Positions 17,780 to 27,300 of a stretch of DNA of 64,000 bases are shown piece after piece; within the stretch, counting starts at the first letter, position 1; each line of letters begins with the position of its first letter. Under the pieces are notes generated by a model. That model made no database searches. It saw only the letters and a list, made by a program, of their open reading frames with translations, and was not told the origin of the DNA. The DNA lies in assembly GCF_029240175.1 (NCBI RefSeq), contig NZ_JARBTM010000004.1:1-64000 (forward strand), given 5' to 3'. This DNA is from Anaerosolibacter sp. (GTDB taxonomy: Bacteria > Bacillota > Clostridia > Peptostreptococcales > Thermotaleaceae). The position numbers and the translations under genes were made by a program.

Positions 17780-20700
17780 TTGTACCTAAAAAAATTAGAA
17801 ATCCATGGATTTAAGTCCTTTGCTGATAGAATTGAAATAGAGTTCGAGAAAGGTGTAACAGGCATTGTTGGACCAAATGGGAGCGGAAAAAGCAATATCA
17901 ATGATGCGATTCGATGGGTGCTGGGAGAACAGAGTGCAAAAACCTTACGGGGGAGCAAGATGGAAGATATCATTTTCGCAGGCACTACCAACAGGAAACC
18001 CTTGGGAATGGCGGAAGTTTCTTTAACCCTTGACAATTCAGAAAAAAAGCTGCCGATTGACTATACAGAGGTAACCGTAACAAGAAGAGTTTATCGATCA
18101 GGAGAAAGTGAATACTATTTGAATAAATCTCTTTGCCGATTAAAGGATATAAAAGAAGTATTTATGGATACGGGTGTAGGGATAGATGGATACTCAATTA
18201 TTGGACAAGGAAAAATTGATGATATTCTAAGCAATAAATCAGAAAATAGAAGGCTCCTCTTTGAAGAAGCAGCAGGGATTGTAAAATATAAGACGCGGAA
18301 AGAAGAAGCGGAGAAAAAACTTGAAAATACCAAACAAAATCTTACAAGGTTGGATGATATTATCTGCGAATTAGAATCTAGAATAGAGCCTTTAAGAATA
18401 CAAAGTGAAAAAGCCAAAAAGTATAAAGCTTATAAAGATGAGCTTTCAGTATTGGAAATTAATATGCTTGTAAAGGAACTAGAAGATATTCGATCAAAGA
18501 TTGAGACAATGAAGGAACAGGGACAAATAATAACGAATCAATTGACAGGGTATCTTAATGATAAGAAGGATATTGACACAAAATATAAGGGGCTCAAGAG
18601 CCAGTTAGAAGAACTGGATCAGTCGATTCAGATGTTGCAAAATAATATTTTTGAAACGATGCATACGATGGATCGAAAAAATGGAGAATTAGAGCTTTGT
18701 AAAGAAAAGATTATTCATGGAGAAAGCGATGCATCAAGAATAGATCGAGAAATACATGAAATAGAAAACAACCATGAATCCCTTCTTCAGCAGATAAGCG
18801 ACAGTGAGGACAGTTTGAAAGAGTTAGAGAATGTTCTAGAGCAGGATCGAGAGACACTTTCAACAAAACTTTTAGCGTTCCAAAATATTACTGCTGCCAT
18901 AGAAAAGCAGGAAGAGGAAATGGAAAAGTCCAAAGGCAATGTGATTGAGATTCTAAATGAAATTGCATCGAAAAAAAGTGATCTCAATAGTTCCTTAACA
19001 CTCAATCATAATATCATTAAACGAGAAAATCAAGTTCAGCCAGAAAAAGAAAGTTTAATAATAAAAAAAGAAATCCTCCTCGCTGAGTTGAAGGAAAAAG
19101 AAGAACTGCTGACAGCTGTCGTTGATAAACATAAGAAATTAGTACAGGAAAAACATGATTTTCAGATTCAGGGTCAGGAATTAAAGAAAGAATCTGATCG
19201 ACTTAAAAAAGAACATGATCATATAAAACAAAAAGTACAGCAGTGCTTCACTAGGAAAAATCTTCTGCAAGAGATGCAAAACGAGTATGAGGGATTTCAC
19301 AAAAGTGTAAAAAACACTTTGCAGGAGACCAAGAAGAATAGTGCATTAGGTGTAGGTATCTATGGTGTAGTTGCAGAATTGGTGAATGTTGAAAAAGAAT
19401 ATGAAATTGCTATAGAGGTAGCGTTAGGCAGCGCGATGCAAAATATTATTTGTCAACGGCCAGAAGATGCAAACCGTGTAATTAACTATTTGAAGAAGCA
19501 TAACCTCGGAAGGGTAACATTTTTGCCCATTGATACGGTAAAGAACAATGATTATTTCTCAAAGAAGAAAAATGAAATCACACAATTCCTCGGTGTGAAG
19601 GGCTATGCCGTTGATCTTGCGGATTTCTCTGAAAAATATAAAGATATATTTCATTATCTGTTGGGAAGAGTAGTTATTGTAGATACCATTGAAAACGGAA
19701 TTGATTTCTCAAAAAAATGTGAGCAAAAATATAGAATTGTTTCTTTAAGTGGGGATGTAATCAATCCTGGAGGTGCCATCACCGGAGGTAGCTACAGCTC
19801 AAAAACCTTGAATCTATTGAGTAGAAAAAGGGAAATTGACGAATTAAACCAAGATCTAATGGTTTTGCAAAAACAATGTGACATTCATGAAAAAGAAATT
19901 ATGAATGCGGAAGAGGAGATGCAGTTACTCTTGGCTGCAATAGATGGAAAAGACCAAGAGGTTAAGAAGAGTGAGATTGATCAAATAAACTATAACAATA
20001 TCTTGAACCAATATAAGCGGGAAATCCAAGGTGTTGAAGAAAATATTCACCGTATGAACAATGAACTGGACCAGCTCAATAAGGACCGTATAGAGACAGA
20101 AAAAGCAATTGAGAATCAAAGGCTAGAAATTGAAATTTTGGGAAATAAGCAGCTAGAAATTGAAAAATCAGTTTCCAGCAATAAAAATTCCTATGAAGAA
20201 GAACGAGTGTTAAAAGATTCATTAAATAACGAAGTTACAAATCTAAAAGTTAGATTGGCTTCCCTAGAGCAAAGAAAGCAGAACCTGGTACTAAATCTTC
20301 AAGGACTGTATAGTACGATTAAGGAATTAGAAAAGAATAGACAAGTAAAGGATGCTGAAAAAGAGGGCCTAAGAGAAAACAAAAGCAGATATAGTGAACA
20401 GCAAAAGCTTCTGGAACTAGAGATTAAAGATATAGATGTATTGAAGAAGCAATATGAATTCAATTTATCTCAACTCAGGGCAAAGCGCTTAGAAGTGGAT
20501 AATTCCTTTAAAAATATGGAATATCAGTTAGAAAAAGCAAATGAGACGATCGCTGACTTGCAAGACAGCAATCATAAATTAGAAGTTCGGCTAACGAGGC
20601 TGGAAATGCAGCAGGAATCTTTCTGTAATCGATTGTGGGAAGAGTACGAGATAACCTACGGAGAAGCCTTAAAGCAAAAAAGAGAGGATATTAACTTCGT

Positions 20701-21352
20701 GGAGGCATCAAAACAGATAAAGATTTTAAAAGATAAAATTAGAGAGCTTGGCAGCATTAATTTGAATTCTATCCAAGAATATGAAGAGGTACAAGAGCGA
20801 TATGATTTTCTATCTGGACAGAAGGATGATTTAATCCAAGCGAAAGACTCATTGCTAAAAGTAATAAAAGAAATGGAAGGCACGATGAAGAGTCAGTTTA
20901 TCGAGTATTTTTATAGGATTAAAGATAATTTCGACCATGTTTTCAAGAAGCTTTTTGGCGGAGGTCGTGCAGAGTTGAGACTGGAAGATGAGAGCGACAT
21001 TCTAAATACAGGTATTGAGATTATTGCTCAGCCTCCAGGGAAAAAACTCCAGAATTTATCTTTGTTATCAGGCGGGGAAAGAGCGCTAACCGCTATAGCG
21101 TTATTGTTTTCAATCTTAATGGTAAAGCCTACGCCATTTTGCATACTTGATGAGATTGAAGCTGCCTTAGATGAGGCCAATGTATATCGTTATGCTAGTT
21201 TCCTTAGAGAATTTTCAAACGATACACAATTTATCGTTGTTACCCATAGGAAGGGAACCATGGAGTCAGTGGATGCCCTTTATGGTGTTACGATGCAGGA
21301 ACAAGGGATTTCTAAACTGGTTTCAGTAAAACTCACAGAGAAAGCAAGTTAA
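17780..21352 (+). CDS. smc: Chromosome segregation protein SMC
   Basis: 1190 aa, normal length. ATPase of the condensin complex with ScpA and ScpB. It starts MYLKKLEIHGFKSFAD. Walker A is GPNGSGKSNINDAIRWVLGE at about residue 33. Two long coiled coils (about 170-505 and 670-1000) flank a hinge (about 515-660, with GGAITGGSYSSK at its end). The C-terminal head has LLSGGERALTAIALLF (signature) and CILDEIEAALDEANV (Walker B). TTG 17780 is the family start; GTG 17771 overlaps the ribosome site GAGGTG. Confidence 0.97.
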   Translation: MYLKKLEIHGFKSFADRIEIEFEKGVTGIVGPNGSGKSNINDAIRWVLGEQSAKTLRGSKMEDIIFAGTTNRKPLGMAEVSLTLDNSEKKLPIDYTEVTVTRRVYRSGESEYYLNKSLCRLKDIKEVFMDTGVGIDGYSIIGQGKIDDILSNKSENRRLLFEEAAGIVKYKTRKEEAEKKLENTKQNLTRLDDIICELESRIEPLRIQSEKAKKYKAYKDELSVLEINMLVKELEDIRSKIETMKEQGQIITNQLTGYLNDKKDIDTKYKGLKSQLEELDQSIQMLQNNIFETMHTMDRKNGELELCKEKIIHGESDASRIDREIHEIENNHESLLQQISDSEDSLKELENVLEQDRETLSTKLLAFQNITAAIEKQEEEMEKSKGNVIEILNEIASKKSDLNSSLTLNHNIIKRENQVQPEKESLIIKKEILLAELKEKEELLTAVVDKHKKLVQEKHDFQIQGQELKKESDRLKKEHDHIKQKVQQCFTRKNLLQEMQNEYEGFHKSVKNTLQETKKNSALGVGIYGVVAELVNVEKEYEIAIEVALGSAMQNIICQRPEDANRVINYLKKHNLGRVTFLPIDTVKNNDYFSKKKNEITQFLGVKGYAVDLADFSEKYKDIFHYLLGRVVIVDTIENGIDFSKKCEQKYRIVSLSGDVINPGGAITGGSYSSKTLNLLSRKREIDELNQDLMVLQKQCDIHEKEIMNAEEEMQLLLAAIDGKDQEVKKSEIDQINYNNILNQYKREIQGVEENIHRMNNELDQLNKDRIETEKAIENQRLEIEILGNKQLEIEKSVSSNKNSYEEERVLKDSLNNEVTNLKVRLASLEQRKQNLVLNLQGLYSTIKELEKNRQVKDAEKEGLRENKSRYSEQQKLLELEIKDIDVLKKQYEFNLSQLRAKRLEVDNSFKNMEYQLEKANETIADLQDSNHKLEVRLTRLEMQQESFCNRLWEEYEITYGEALKQKREDINFVEASKQIKILKDKIRELGSINLNSIQEYEEVQERYDFLSGQKDDLIQAKDSLLKVIKEMEGTMKSQFIEYFYRIKDNFDHVFKKLFGGGRAELRLEDESDILNTGIEIIAQPPGKKLQNLSLLSGGERALTAIALLFSILMVKPTPFCILDEIEAALDEANVYRYASFLREFSNDTQFIVVTHRKGTMESVDALYGVTMQEQGISKLVSVKLTEKAS

Positions 21353-21367
21353 TATGGAGGGGAATGT

Positions 21368-22549
21368 ATGTTTAAAAAGCTGATTTCTAAATTTAAAAAG
21401 GATCAACAGGAAGAAGATGTGAATATTCAAGAGGAGCCTCTTGATGAAATGCTAGAACAAGATGAAGAGACTGATGAAGAGAATACGGAAGAAGATTGTG
21501 CAGAAGTAGAACAATTTGAAGATAGTGAAGAAGCACCTTTTGATTTGGAACCCTGGAATGAGGATGAAGCTGAGCAGGATATAACCCATGGGCAAGAGCC
21601 ACAAGTGATTGAATCAGAGCCAGAAAAGATAGGATTCTTTGCTAAATTAAAAGAAGGACTTACAAAAACAAGACAAGGAATTACTGCGAAAGTAGATCAG
21701 GTATTAAAAGCCTATAAGAAAGTGGATGAGGACCTTTTCGAAGAAATTGAAGAAATTTTAATCACCGCAGATGTAGGTGTAAGTACAACCATGGACATCA
21801 TTGGTAAGCTTAGAAGCCAGTCCAAAGAGAGAAAGATTACGGAAGCGGAGCATCTAAGAGGCTTGCTAAAAGAGATCCTAGCAGATACATTGGATCTGGA
21901 TAAATCTCACGAATTAAATATTCAACCACTACCAGCAATTATATTGGTTGTGGGAGTAAATGGTGTAGGAAAAACTACTTCTATTGGAAAGATTGCCCAT
22001 CGTTTAAGAAGTCAGGGAAAGAAAGTTTTGTTGGCTGCTGGAGATACCTTCCGGGCAGCAGCTATTGACCAGCTAGAGATATGGGGAAATAGAGTAGGTG
22101 TAGACGTGATTAAACACCAAGAAGGATCTGATCCTGCGGCTGTAGTATTTGATGCTATACAGGCTGCCAAAGCGCGAAAGATAGATGTACTCATTTGTGA
22201 TACGGCAGGAAGATTACACAATAAAACAAATCTAATGAATGAGCTGGGTAAAGTTAGAAAAGTAGTAGAGAGAGAGTATGGGGATGCATCAAAAGAAATC
22301 CTCTTGGTACTTGATGCTACCACTGGACAAAATGCCATTCAGCAAGCAAAAATCTTTAAGGAAGCCGTGGATGTAAGCGGAATTGTACTGACGAAACTTG
22401 ATGGAACCGCTAAAGGCGGTGTTGTGTTGGGCATTTCATCAGAACTGGATATTCCTGTAAAGCTTATCGGAGTTGGAGAGGCCATGGATGATTTACAGGA
22501 GTTTAACCCTAATGATTTTGTAAATGCTTTATTTGGTGATGAATCTTAA
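21368..22549 (+). CDS. ftsY: Signal recognition particle receptor FtsY
   Basis: 393 aa GTPase receptor that docks SRP-ribosome complexes at the membrane. Residues about 12-85 are extremely acidic (many D/E), then the N domain, and a G domain with VVGVNGVGKTTSIGKIAHRL (G1, about 195-213), AAGDTFRAAAIDQLEIW, CDTAGRLHNKTNLMNEL and LTKLDGTAKGG. The long acidic A domain is more like E. coli FtsY than the short Bacillus form. It starts 15 bp after smc, so co-transcription is likely. Confidence 0.96.
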   Translation: MFKKLISKFKKDQQEEDVNIQEEPLDEMLEQDEETDEENTEEDCAEVEQFEDSEEAPFDLEPWNEDEAEQDITHGQEPQVIESEPEKIGFFAKLKEGLTKTRQGITAKVDQVLKAYKKVDEDLFEEIEEILITADVGVSTTMDIIGKLRSQSKERKITEAEHLRGLLKEILADTLDLDKSHELNIQPLPAIILVVGVNGVGKTTSIGKIAHRLRSQGKKVLLAAGDTFRAAAIDQLEIWGNRVGVDVIKHQEGSDPAAVVFDAIQAAKARKIDVLICDTAGRLHNKTNLMNELGKVRKVVEREYGDASKEILLVLDATTGQNAIQQAKIFKEAVDVSGIVLTKLDGTAKGGVVLGISSELDIPVKLIGVGEAMDDLQEFNPNDFVNALFGDES

Positions 22550-22580
22550 GGCTGTTCCACAATAACAAGCTAAAAAAAGG

Positions 22581-22609
22581 TTGACAAGAGGGGTATTCTA
22601 GTATAGAAT
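22581..22609 (+). promoter_or_regulatory. Strong promoter of the ylxM-ffh operon
   Basis: TTGACA (22581-22586), 17-bp spacer, TAGAAT (22604-22609). The leader begins with a perfect hairpin. Confidence 0.82.
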
Positions 22610-22610
22610 A

Positions 22611-22640
22611 CATCTGTAAAGGATAAAACCTTTACAGATG
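22611..22640 (+). promoter_or_regulatory. 5'-leader hairpin of ylxM-ffh mRNA
   Basis: A perfect 12-bp stem (22611-22622 with 22629-22640) with loop ATAAAA, placed at or within a few bases of the predicted transcript 5' end. There is no T-run, so attenuation is less likely than mRNA stabilisation or protein binding. Confidence 0.6.
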
Positions 22641-22661
22641 GGTCTTAAGGGGAGTGTTGAA

Positions 22662-23033
22662 ATGTTTGATAAGATGCTCCAAATTAGTATGCTTTACGAT
22701 TTTTACGGACAATTACTCACAGAAAAACAACAGGAAATTGTGCAATTCTATTATTGTGATGATTTATCATTAGGAGAGATATCTGAGCAGTTGGGAATAA
22801 GCCGCCAAGCAGTTTATGATACAATTAAACGAACTGAAAAAATACTATTTGAATATGAAAAAAAGCTGGGACTTGTTAATAGATTTACATCGAACAATAC
22901 AAGTATTGAAGAAATATTGAATATTATTGAAGAAATAGAGAATAGTTATCAAACCAAGACAGAGGAAGCTAGGGTTATTCTAGAGAAAGTAGCAAGAATT
23001 AAGGAAATAGCCGAAGAGATCCTAGAGAAATAG
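22662..23033 (+). CDS. ylxM: YlxM/UPF0122 sigma-like DNA-binding protein
   Basis: 123 aa. A sigma-70 region-4-like helix-turn-helix fills the first 70 residues: LLTEKQQEIVQFYYCDDLSL then GEISEQLGISRQAVYDTIKR. The C-terminal part is a charged helix. Known to accompany ffh in Firmicutes; in Streptococcus it stimulates SRP activity. ATG 22662 follows AAGGGGAG; the in-frame ATG at 22638 lies inside the leader hairpin and is rejected. It lies 20 bp before ffh. Confidence 0.9.
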   Translation: MFDKMLQISMLYDFYGQLLTEKQQEIVQFYYCDDLSLGEISEQLGISRQAVYDTIKRTEKILFEYEKKLGLVNRFTSNNTSIEEILNIIEEIENSYQTKTEEARVILEKVARIKEIAEEILEK

Positions 23034-23053
23034 TTCCTAGGGAGGTGACGAAA

Positions 23054-24400
23054 ATGGTTTTTGAAGGTTTAGCCGATAAGCTGCAAGGTGCGTTGCAAAA
23101 GCTAAAAAGCAAAGGAAAGCTTACAGAAAATGACGTAAAAGAAGTCATGAGAGAAGTAAAGCTTGCGCTGCTAGAGGCGGATGTAAACTTTAAGGTTGTA
23201 AAAGAATTTATTGATAAAGTAAAAGATCGTGCTGTGGGACAGGAGGTCATGGAAAGTCTTACACCAGGACAACAGGTTGTAAAGATTGTTCATGAAGAAT
23301 TGACTGCCCTAATGGGGACAACCCATAGTAAGATTACCTTTGCGTCAAAGCCTCCTACTGTCATTATGCTGGTAGGTTTGCAAGGAGCAGGAAAGACGAC
23401 AACCGGAGGAAAACTAGGTGCTTACCTAAAGAAGCTTGGAAAAAGACCTTTGCTAGTTGCTGGTGACATCTATCGGCCGGCAGCAATCAAGCAGCTTCAA
23501 GTCGTAGGTGGACAGCTAGATATTCCAGTATTCTCTTTAGGAGACAAGGTTAGTCCTGTTCAAATCGCAAAAGAAGGTATTGATCATGCAGGCAAACATG
23601 GTAATGATGTTGTTATCATAGATACTGCTGGGCGTCTGCACATTGATGAAAACCTTATGGAAGAGTTGGAAAACATAAAGAAGACAGTAATGCCCCACGA
23701 AATTTTACTGGTTGTCGATGCAATGACAGGGCAAGATGCTGTAAATGTTGCAGAAAACTTTAATAATAGACTAGGTATAGATGGGGTAATTTTAACAAAA
23801 ATGGATGGTGACACTAGAGGTGGTGCGGCACTGTCTGTAAGATCTGTTGCTCAGAAACCTATCAAATTTGTCGGGATGGGTGAGAAATTAAGTGAGATCG
23901 AACCTTTTCATCCAGATCGAATGGCTTCAAGAATTCTAGGAATGGGTGATGTGCTTAGTCTCATTGAGAAAGCCCAAGCCAATTTCGATGAGAAAAAGGC
24001 CAAAGAGTTAGAAAAGAAAATAAGATCACAGGATTTCACTTTTGAAGACTTCCTTGATCAGTTACAGCAAATGAAAAAGTTAGGTCCTTTGAGTCAATTG
24101 TTAGAGATGATTCCTGGGGCAAATTCAAAGCAGTTAAAAGACATTGAGATAAATGATAAAGAATTGGCTCACATCGAGGCGATGATTAATTCCATGACGA
24201 CGGAAGAGAGAAGAAACCCTTCTATGATTAATGGGAGTCGCAGAAAAAGGATTGCAGCTGGAAGCGGTATGACTGTACAGAAAGTAAACAATTTATTAAA
24301 GCAATTCGAGCAAACAAAGAAAATGATGAAACAATTTTCAGACATGGAAAAAGGTATGAAAAAGGGTGGCAAAATGAAATTGCCTTTCCTTGGTAAATAA
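23054..24400 (+). CDS. ffh: Signal recognition particle protein Ffh
   Basis: 448 aa SRP54 GTPase. It binds 4.5S RNA and signal peptides and delivers nascent membrane proteins to FtsY. N domain (FEGLADKLQGALQKLKSKGK), G domain with MLVGLQGAGKTTTGGKLGAY, DTAGRLHIDENLMEEL and LTKMDGDTRGGAAL, and a methionine-rich M domain from about residue 300 (GSGMTVQKVNNLLKQFEQT; MMKQFSDMEKGMKKG). ATG 23054 sits 7 bases after GGAGGTG; the in-frame GTG lies in that site. Upstream of rpsP as usual. Confidence 0.97.
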   Translation: MVFEGLADKLQGALQKLKSKGKLTENDVKEVMREVKLALLEADVNFKVVKEFIDKVKDRAVGQEVMESLTPGQQVVKIVHEELTALMGTTHSKITFASKPPTVIMLVGLQGAGKTTTGGKLGAYLKKLGKRPLLVAGDIYRPAAIKQLQVVGGQLDIPVFSLGDKVSPVQIAKEGIDHAGKHGNDVVIIDTAGRLHIDENLMEELENIKKTVMPHEILLVVDAMTGQDAVNVAENFNNRLGIDGVILTKMDGDTRGGAALSVRSVAQKPIKFVGMGEKLSEIEPFHPDRMASRILGMGDVLSLIEKAQANFDEKKAKELEKKIRSQDFTFEDFLDQLQQMKKLGPLSQLLEMIPGANSKQLKDIEINDKELAHIEAMINSMTTEERRNPSMINGSRRKRIAAGSGMTVQKVNNLLKQFEQTKKMMKQFSDMEKGMKKGGKMKLPFLGK

Positions 24401-24411
24401 TTAGTACATGA

Positions 24412-24584
<173 letters not shown>

Positions 24585-24607
24585 AAAGCTTTCAGGGGGT
24601 GTAATAA

Positions 24608-24838
24608 ATGGGTGAACTAGTAAAAGTAATTGCGAAATCATTAGTGGATAACCCAAATGAAGTCTCTGTTACAGAAGTTGAAGGAACACAATCACTAATT
24701 ATCGAACTGAAGGTTTCTCCTGAAGATATGGGGAAAGTAATCGGTAAACAAGGTAGAATTGCTAAGGCCATTAGAACAGTGGTGAAAGCTGCTGCTACCA
24801 AAGAAAATAAGAGAGTAGTGGTTGAAATAATTCAATAA
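24608..24838 (+). CDS. khpA: KH-domain RNA-binding protein KhpA (YlqC)
   Basis: 76 aa, a single KH domain with the loop VIGKQGRIAKAIRTVVKAAA (GxxG is GKQG). KhpA pairs with KhpB/Jag, binds many RNAs and affects cell elongation and division. The position between rpsP and rimM is standard. GGGGG-type site before ATG 24608. A long hairpin follows immediately, so the transcript may end or be processed here. Confidence 0.93.
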   Translation: MGELVKVIAKSLVDNPNEVSVTEVEGTQSLIIELKVSPEDMGKVIGKQGRIAKAIRTVVKAAATKENKRVVVEIIQ

Positions 24839-24879
24839 TACAATAAGAGGGTTAGGAGTTCCTAATCCTCTTATTGTAT
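24838..24879. terminator. Hairpin terminator after khpA
   Basis: A 13-bp perfect stem (24838-24850 with 24867-24879) with a further inverted repeat in the loop. Its 3' side is AT-rich. Confidence 0.75.
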
Positions 24880-24981
24880 AAAAAACTGTATACTCCCATG
24901 TTTTATGGATATAATGATATATAATGATTTCACGGAACAGCTGATGAGAAAAAAGACTTTACAATTAGGCAGGTGAATAGG

Positions 24982-25494
24982 TTGGACAAACTGCTAAAGG
25001 TTGGACAAATTGTGAATACCCAAGGGATAAAGGGAGAGGTTCGGGTATATCCCCTTACAGACTATAAAGAACGTTTTGAAGAGTTAGAATGGGTTTATAT
25101 GGATACGGATACTGAAAAAAAGTATTATATTGAAAAGGTTAAATATAAAAGCAACCTTGTTATATTAAAGTTTAAAGGTATTGATGACATCAATGTAGCA
25201 GAAAGATTTAGGGATAAATATCTTACGATTAGCAAAGATAATGCGAGAGCACTTGAGGAAGATACATATTTAATTACAGATCTAATAGGATTGAAGGTTT
25301 ATACTGTTGAAGGTGAATTTATAGGGACTGTAAAAGATGTAATTCAAGCTGCTGGAAATGACGTTTATGAAATATCGTCTGCAAATACTGCTGGAAAGAG
25401 TATTTTGATACCGGCAGTGGGAGAGTTTATCAAAAATGTGAACCTAGAAAATGATACGATGACGGTGAAGGTAATAGAGGGTTTGATAGAATGA
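24982..25494 (+). CDS. rimM: 16S rRNA processing protein RimM
   Basis: 170 aa. Assembly factor that binds S19 in the 30S head. N-terminal RimM domain: [20 protein letters not shown] and [14 protein letters not shown]-terminal PRC barrel from about residue 95: [20 protein letters not shown] with a typical [15 protein letters not shown] end. TTG 24982 with AGGTG 6 bases upstream fits the family start; GTG 24973 in the same frame is the alternative. It overlaps trmD by 4 bp. Confidence 0.94.
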   Translation: MDKLLKVGQIVNTQGIKGEVRVYPLTDYKERFEELEWVYMDTDTEKKYYIEKVKYKSNLVILKFKGIDDINVAERFRDKYLTISKDNARALEEDTYLITDLIGLKVYTVEGEFIGTVKDVIQAAGNDVYEISSANTAGKSILIPAVGEFIKNVNLENDTMTVKVIEGLIE

Positions 25495-26237
25495 AAATTG
25501 ATGTTTTAACATTGTTTCCAGATATGTTCCGTGGGACATTAGGGGAAAGTATGATTGGGAGAGCCCAAGAAAATCAGATTATCGATATCCAAATTATAAA
25601 TATTCGTGATTATGCTGAAAATAAGCACAAGCAAGTGGATGATTATCCATACGGTGGCGGCGCAGGTATGGTCATGCAGCCGCAGCCAATTTTCAGCGCA
25701 CTGGAGGCTATACAAGCGGAACATAGTCGTGTGATTTACATGTCACCAAAGGGGAGAACTTTTAACCAAAATATGGCCATAGAATTGTCTGAAGAGAAAA
25801 GATTGGTTTTTATATGTGGTCATTATGAAGGTATAGATCAAAGAGTAATAGACAGTTGGGTGACGGATGAAATTTCAATAGGTGACTACGTTCTAACCGG
25901 GGGAGAGTTGCCTGCTATGGTCGTCATAGATGCTGTGGCAAGGATGATCCCAGGCGTGCTAGGGCAAAAAGAATCCTTTACGGATGAATCTTTCTATGGA
26001 GGATTATTAGAATATCCTCAATATACAAGACCCAGTGAATTTCAAGGCTTGTGTGTACCAGATGTATTATTGTCAGGCAATCATAAAAAAATAAATGAGT
26101 GGCGCAAAGAAGAAGCTTTAAAAGCTACACTTAATAATCGTCCGGACCTTTTTGAAAAGTACATTCTTGAAAAAAAATTAGATAAATACGAAAAAAAGGT
26201 TATAGATAAGTTATTAAATGACAATATTTCAAAATAG
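25491..26237 (+). CDS. trmD: tRNA (guanine37-N1)-methyltransferase TrmD
   Basis: 248 aa SPOUT-class methyltransferase that makes m1G37 and prevents frameshifting. It begins [20 protein letters not shown]. The trefoil knot that binds SAM shows in [15 protein letters not shown] and [20 protein letters not shown]. The tRNA-binding segment is in [10 protein letters not shown]-like [19 protein letters not shown] overlap with rimM. It is followed by a promoter for rplS, so L19 is also made independently. Confidence 0.96.
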   Translation: MKIDVLTLFPDMFRGTLGESMIGRAQENQIIDIQIINIRDYAENKHKQVDDYPYGGGAGMVMQPQPIFSALEAIQAEHSRVIYMSPKGRTFNQNMAIELSEEKRLVFICGHYEGIDQRVIDSWVTDEISIGDYVLTGGELPAMVVIDAVARMIPGVLGQKESFTDESFYGGLLEYPQYTRPSEFQGLCVPDVLLSGNHKKINEWRKEEALKATLNNRPDLFEKYILEKKLDKYEKKVIDKLLNDNISK

Positions 26238-26240
26238 TTG

Positions 26241-26269
26241 TTGTCTTGAAATATTGTCTGTGTTATAAT
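26241..26269 (+). promoter_or_regulatory. Promoter of rplS
   Basis: TTGTCT (26241-26246), 17-bp spacer, perfect TATAAT (26264-26269). It begins 3 bp after the trmD stop. Confidence 0.8.
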
Positions 26270-26274
26270 TGTTT

Positions 26275-26340
26275 AGTGGTAAAACGGACGGTCCTCTGTT
26301 TAAATGAGACATGAACGTCTAGGAAGGAAGGAGGGACAAC
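26275..26340 (+). promoter_or_regulatory. Possible L19 leader (autoregulatory mRNA structure)
   Basis: The leader between the rplS promoter and its ribosome site contains inverted segments (ACGGACGG, then AACGTCT; also GTCCTCTGT, then ATGAGAC). Firmicutes often carry an L19 leader RNA here. I judge by position and partial pairing only. Confidence 0.35.
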
Positions 26341-26341
26341 C

Positions 26342-26689
26342 ATGGATATTATTAGCATACTTGAACAAGAACAATTAAGATCTGATATACCAGCTTTCAA
26401 TGTAGGTGATACTGTAAAGGTTCACTTAAAAGTAAAAGAGGGTACAAGAGAGAGAATCCAGATGTTTGAGGGTATCGTTCTTAAAAAACAAAATGGTGGT
26501 TTAAGAGAGACTTTCACAGTAAGAAGAATTTCTTACGGTGTTGGTGTTGAAAGAACTTTACCATTACATTCACCAAAGATTGAAAAAATCGAAGTGATTA
26601 GAAGAGGTAAGGTTAGAAGAGCGAAGCTTAACTATCTTCGTGAAAGAACTGGTAAAGCTGCGACAAAAGTTAAAGAGAAGAAATTCTAA
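26342..26689 (+). CDS. rplS: 50S ribosomal protein L19
   Basis: 115 aa at the 30S-50S interface. It shows [20 protein letters not shown] and [20 protein letters not shown], then [20 protein letters not shown], all L19 signatures. The end is basic ([18 protein letters not shown]). Very strong GGAAGGAGGG site. It has its own promoter plus likely read-through from trmD, and a terminator follows. Confidence 0.97.
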   Translation: MDIISILEQEQLRSDIPAFNVGDTVKVHLKVKEGTRERIQMFEGIVLKKQNGGLRETFTVRRISYGVGVERTLPLHSPKIEKIEVIRRGKVRRAKLNYLRERTGKAATKVKEKKF

Positions 26690-26692
26690 TTC

Positions 26693-26718
26693 AAGGGGAC
26701 TGGTTACAGTCCCTTTGT
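26693..26718 (+). terminator. Terminator after rplS
   Basis: A 9-bp stem (26693-26701 with 26708-26716, one G-U pair) 4 bp after the stop. The T-run is short. Confidence 0.65.
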
Positions 26719-26761
26719 CAATGTTTAGAAAACTATCGATATATGATTTTGAGGTGAAACT

Positions 26762-27283
26762 GTGGATAATGCGAACAAGGAAATTCGAGAGTGGGTTGAA
26801 ACATTATGTATAGCAATTTTCTTGGCCGTTCTTCTAAAGATGTTTGTTTTTGACTTTATTCAAGTGGATGGAAACTCCATGGTTCCAACGCTAAATCATA
26901 GAGATCGACTATTCATTAATAAACTACAATATTTCATCCAGAAGCCAGCGAAGGGAGATATTGTGGTATTTCAATATCCTTATGACAAGTCATACTTTTT
27001 TATTAAGCGAGTAATTGCTACAGAAGGGGACACCATCGAAATAAAAGATGGCCAAGTAATTGTAAATGGTACTGTATGTGAAGAACCATACATTTTAGAG
27101 AAAACAATAGATTACTTTGGGAAAAAGTTTGTTCCAAAAGATACCATATTTGTTCTTGGAGATAATAGGAATAATAGTAAAGACAGCAGATACGAAGATA
27201 TTGGGGCAGTTTCTTTAAAGCTGGTGAAAGGAAAGGCTATAATGAGAGTTTGGCCTTTGAGGCGCTTTGGTAAAATTACATAA
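26762..27283 (+). CDS. lepB: Signal peptidase I
   Basis: 173 aa, small Gram-positive type with one N-terminal membrane segment (about residues 13-31). It removes signal peptides outside the membrane. The catalytic Ser39 is in VDGNSMVPTL and the Lys82 in FFIKRVIATEGDTIEI. Box E is GDNRNNSKDSRYEDIGAV. The start is GTG 26762 behind GAGGTG. It forms an operon with rbgA and rnhB as in Bacillus, where the order after rplS is the same. Confidence 0.94.
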   Translation: MDNANKEIREWVETLCIAIFLAVLLKMFVFDFIQVDGNSMVPTLNHRDRLFINKLQYFIQKPAKGDIVVFQYPYDKSYFFIKRVIATEGDTIEIKDGQVIVNGTVCEEPYILEKTIDYFGKKFVPKDTIFVLGDNRNNSKDSRYEDIGAVSLKLVKGKAIMRVWPLRRFGKIT

Positions 27284-27300
27284 AATGCGGAGTGATAAAT

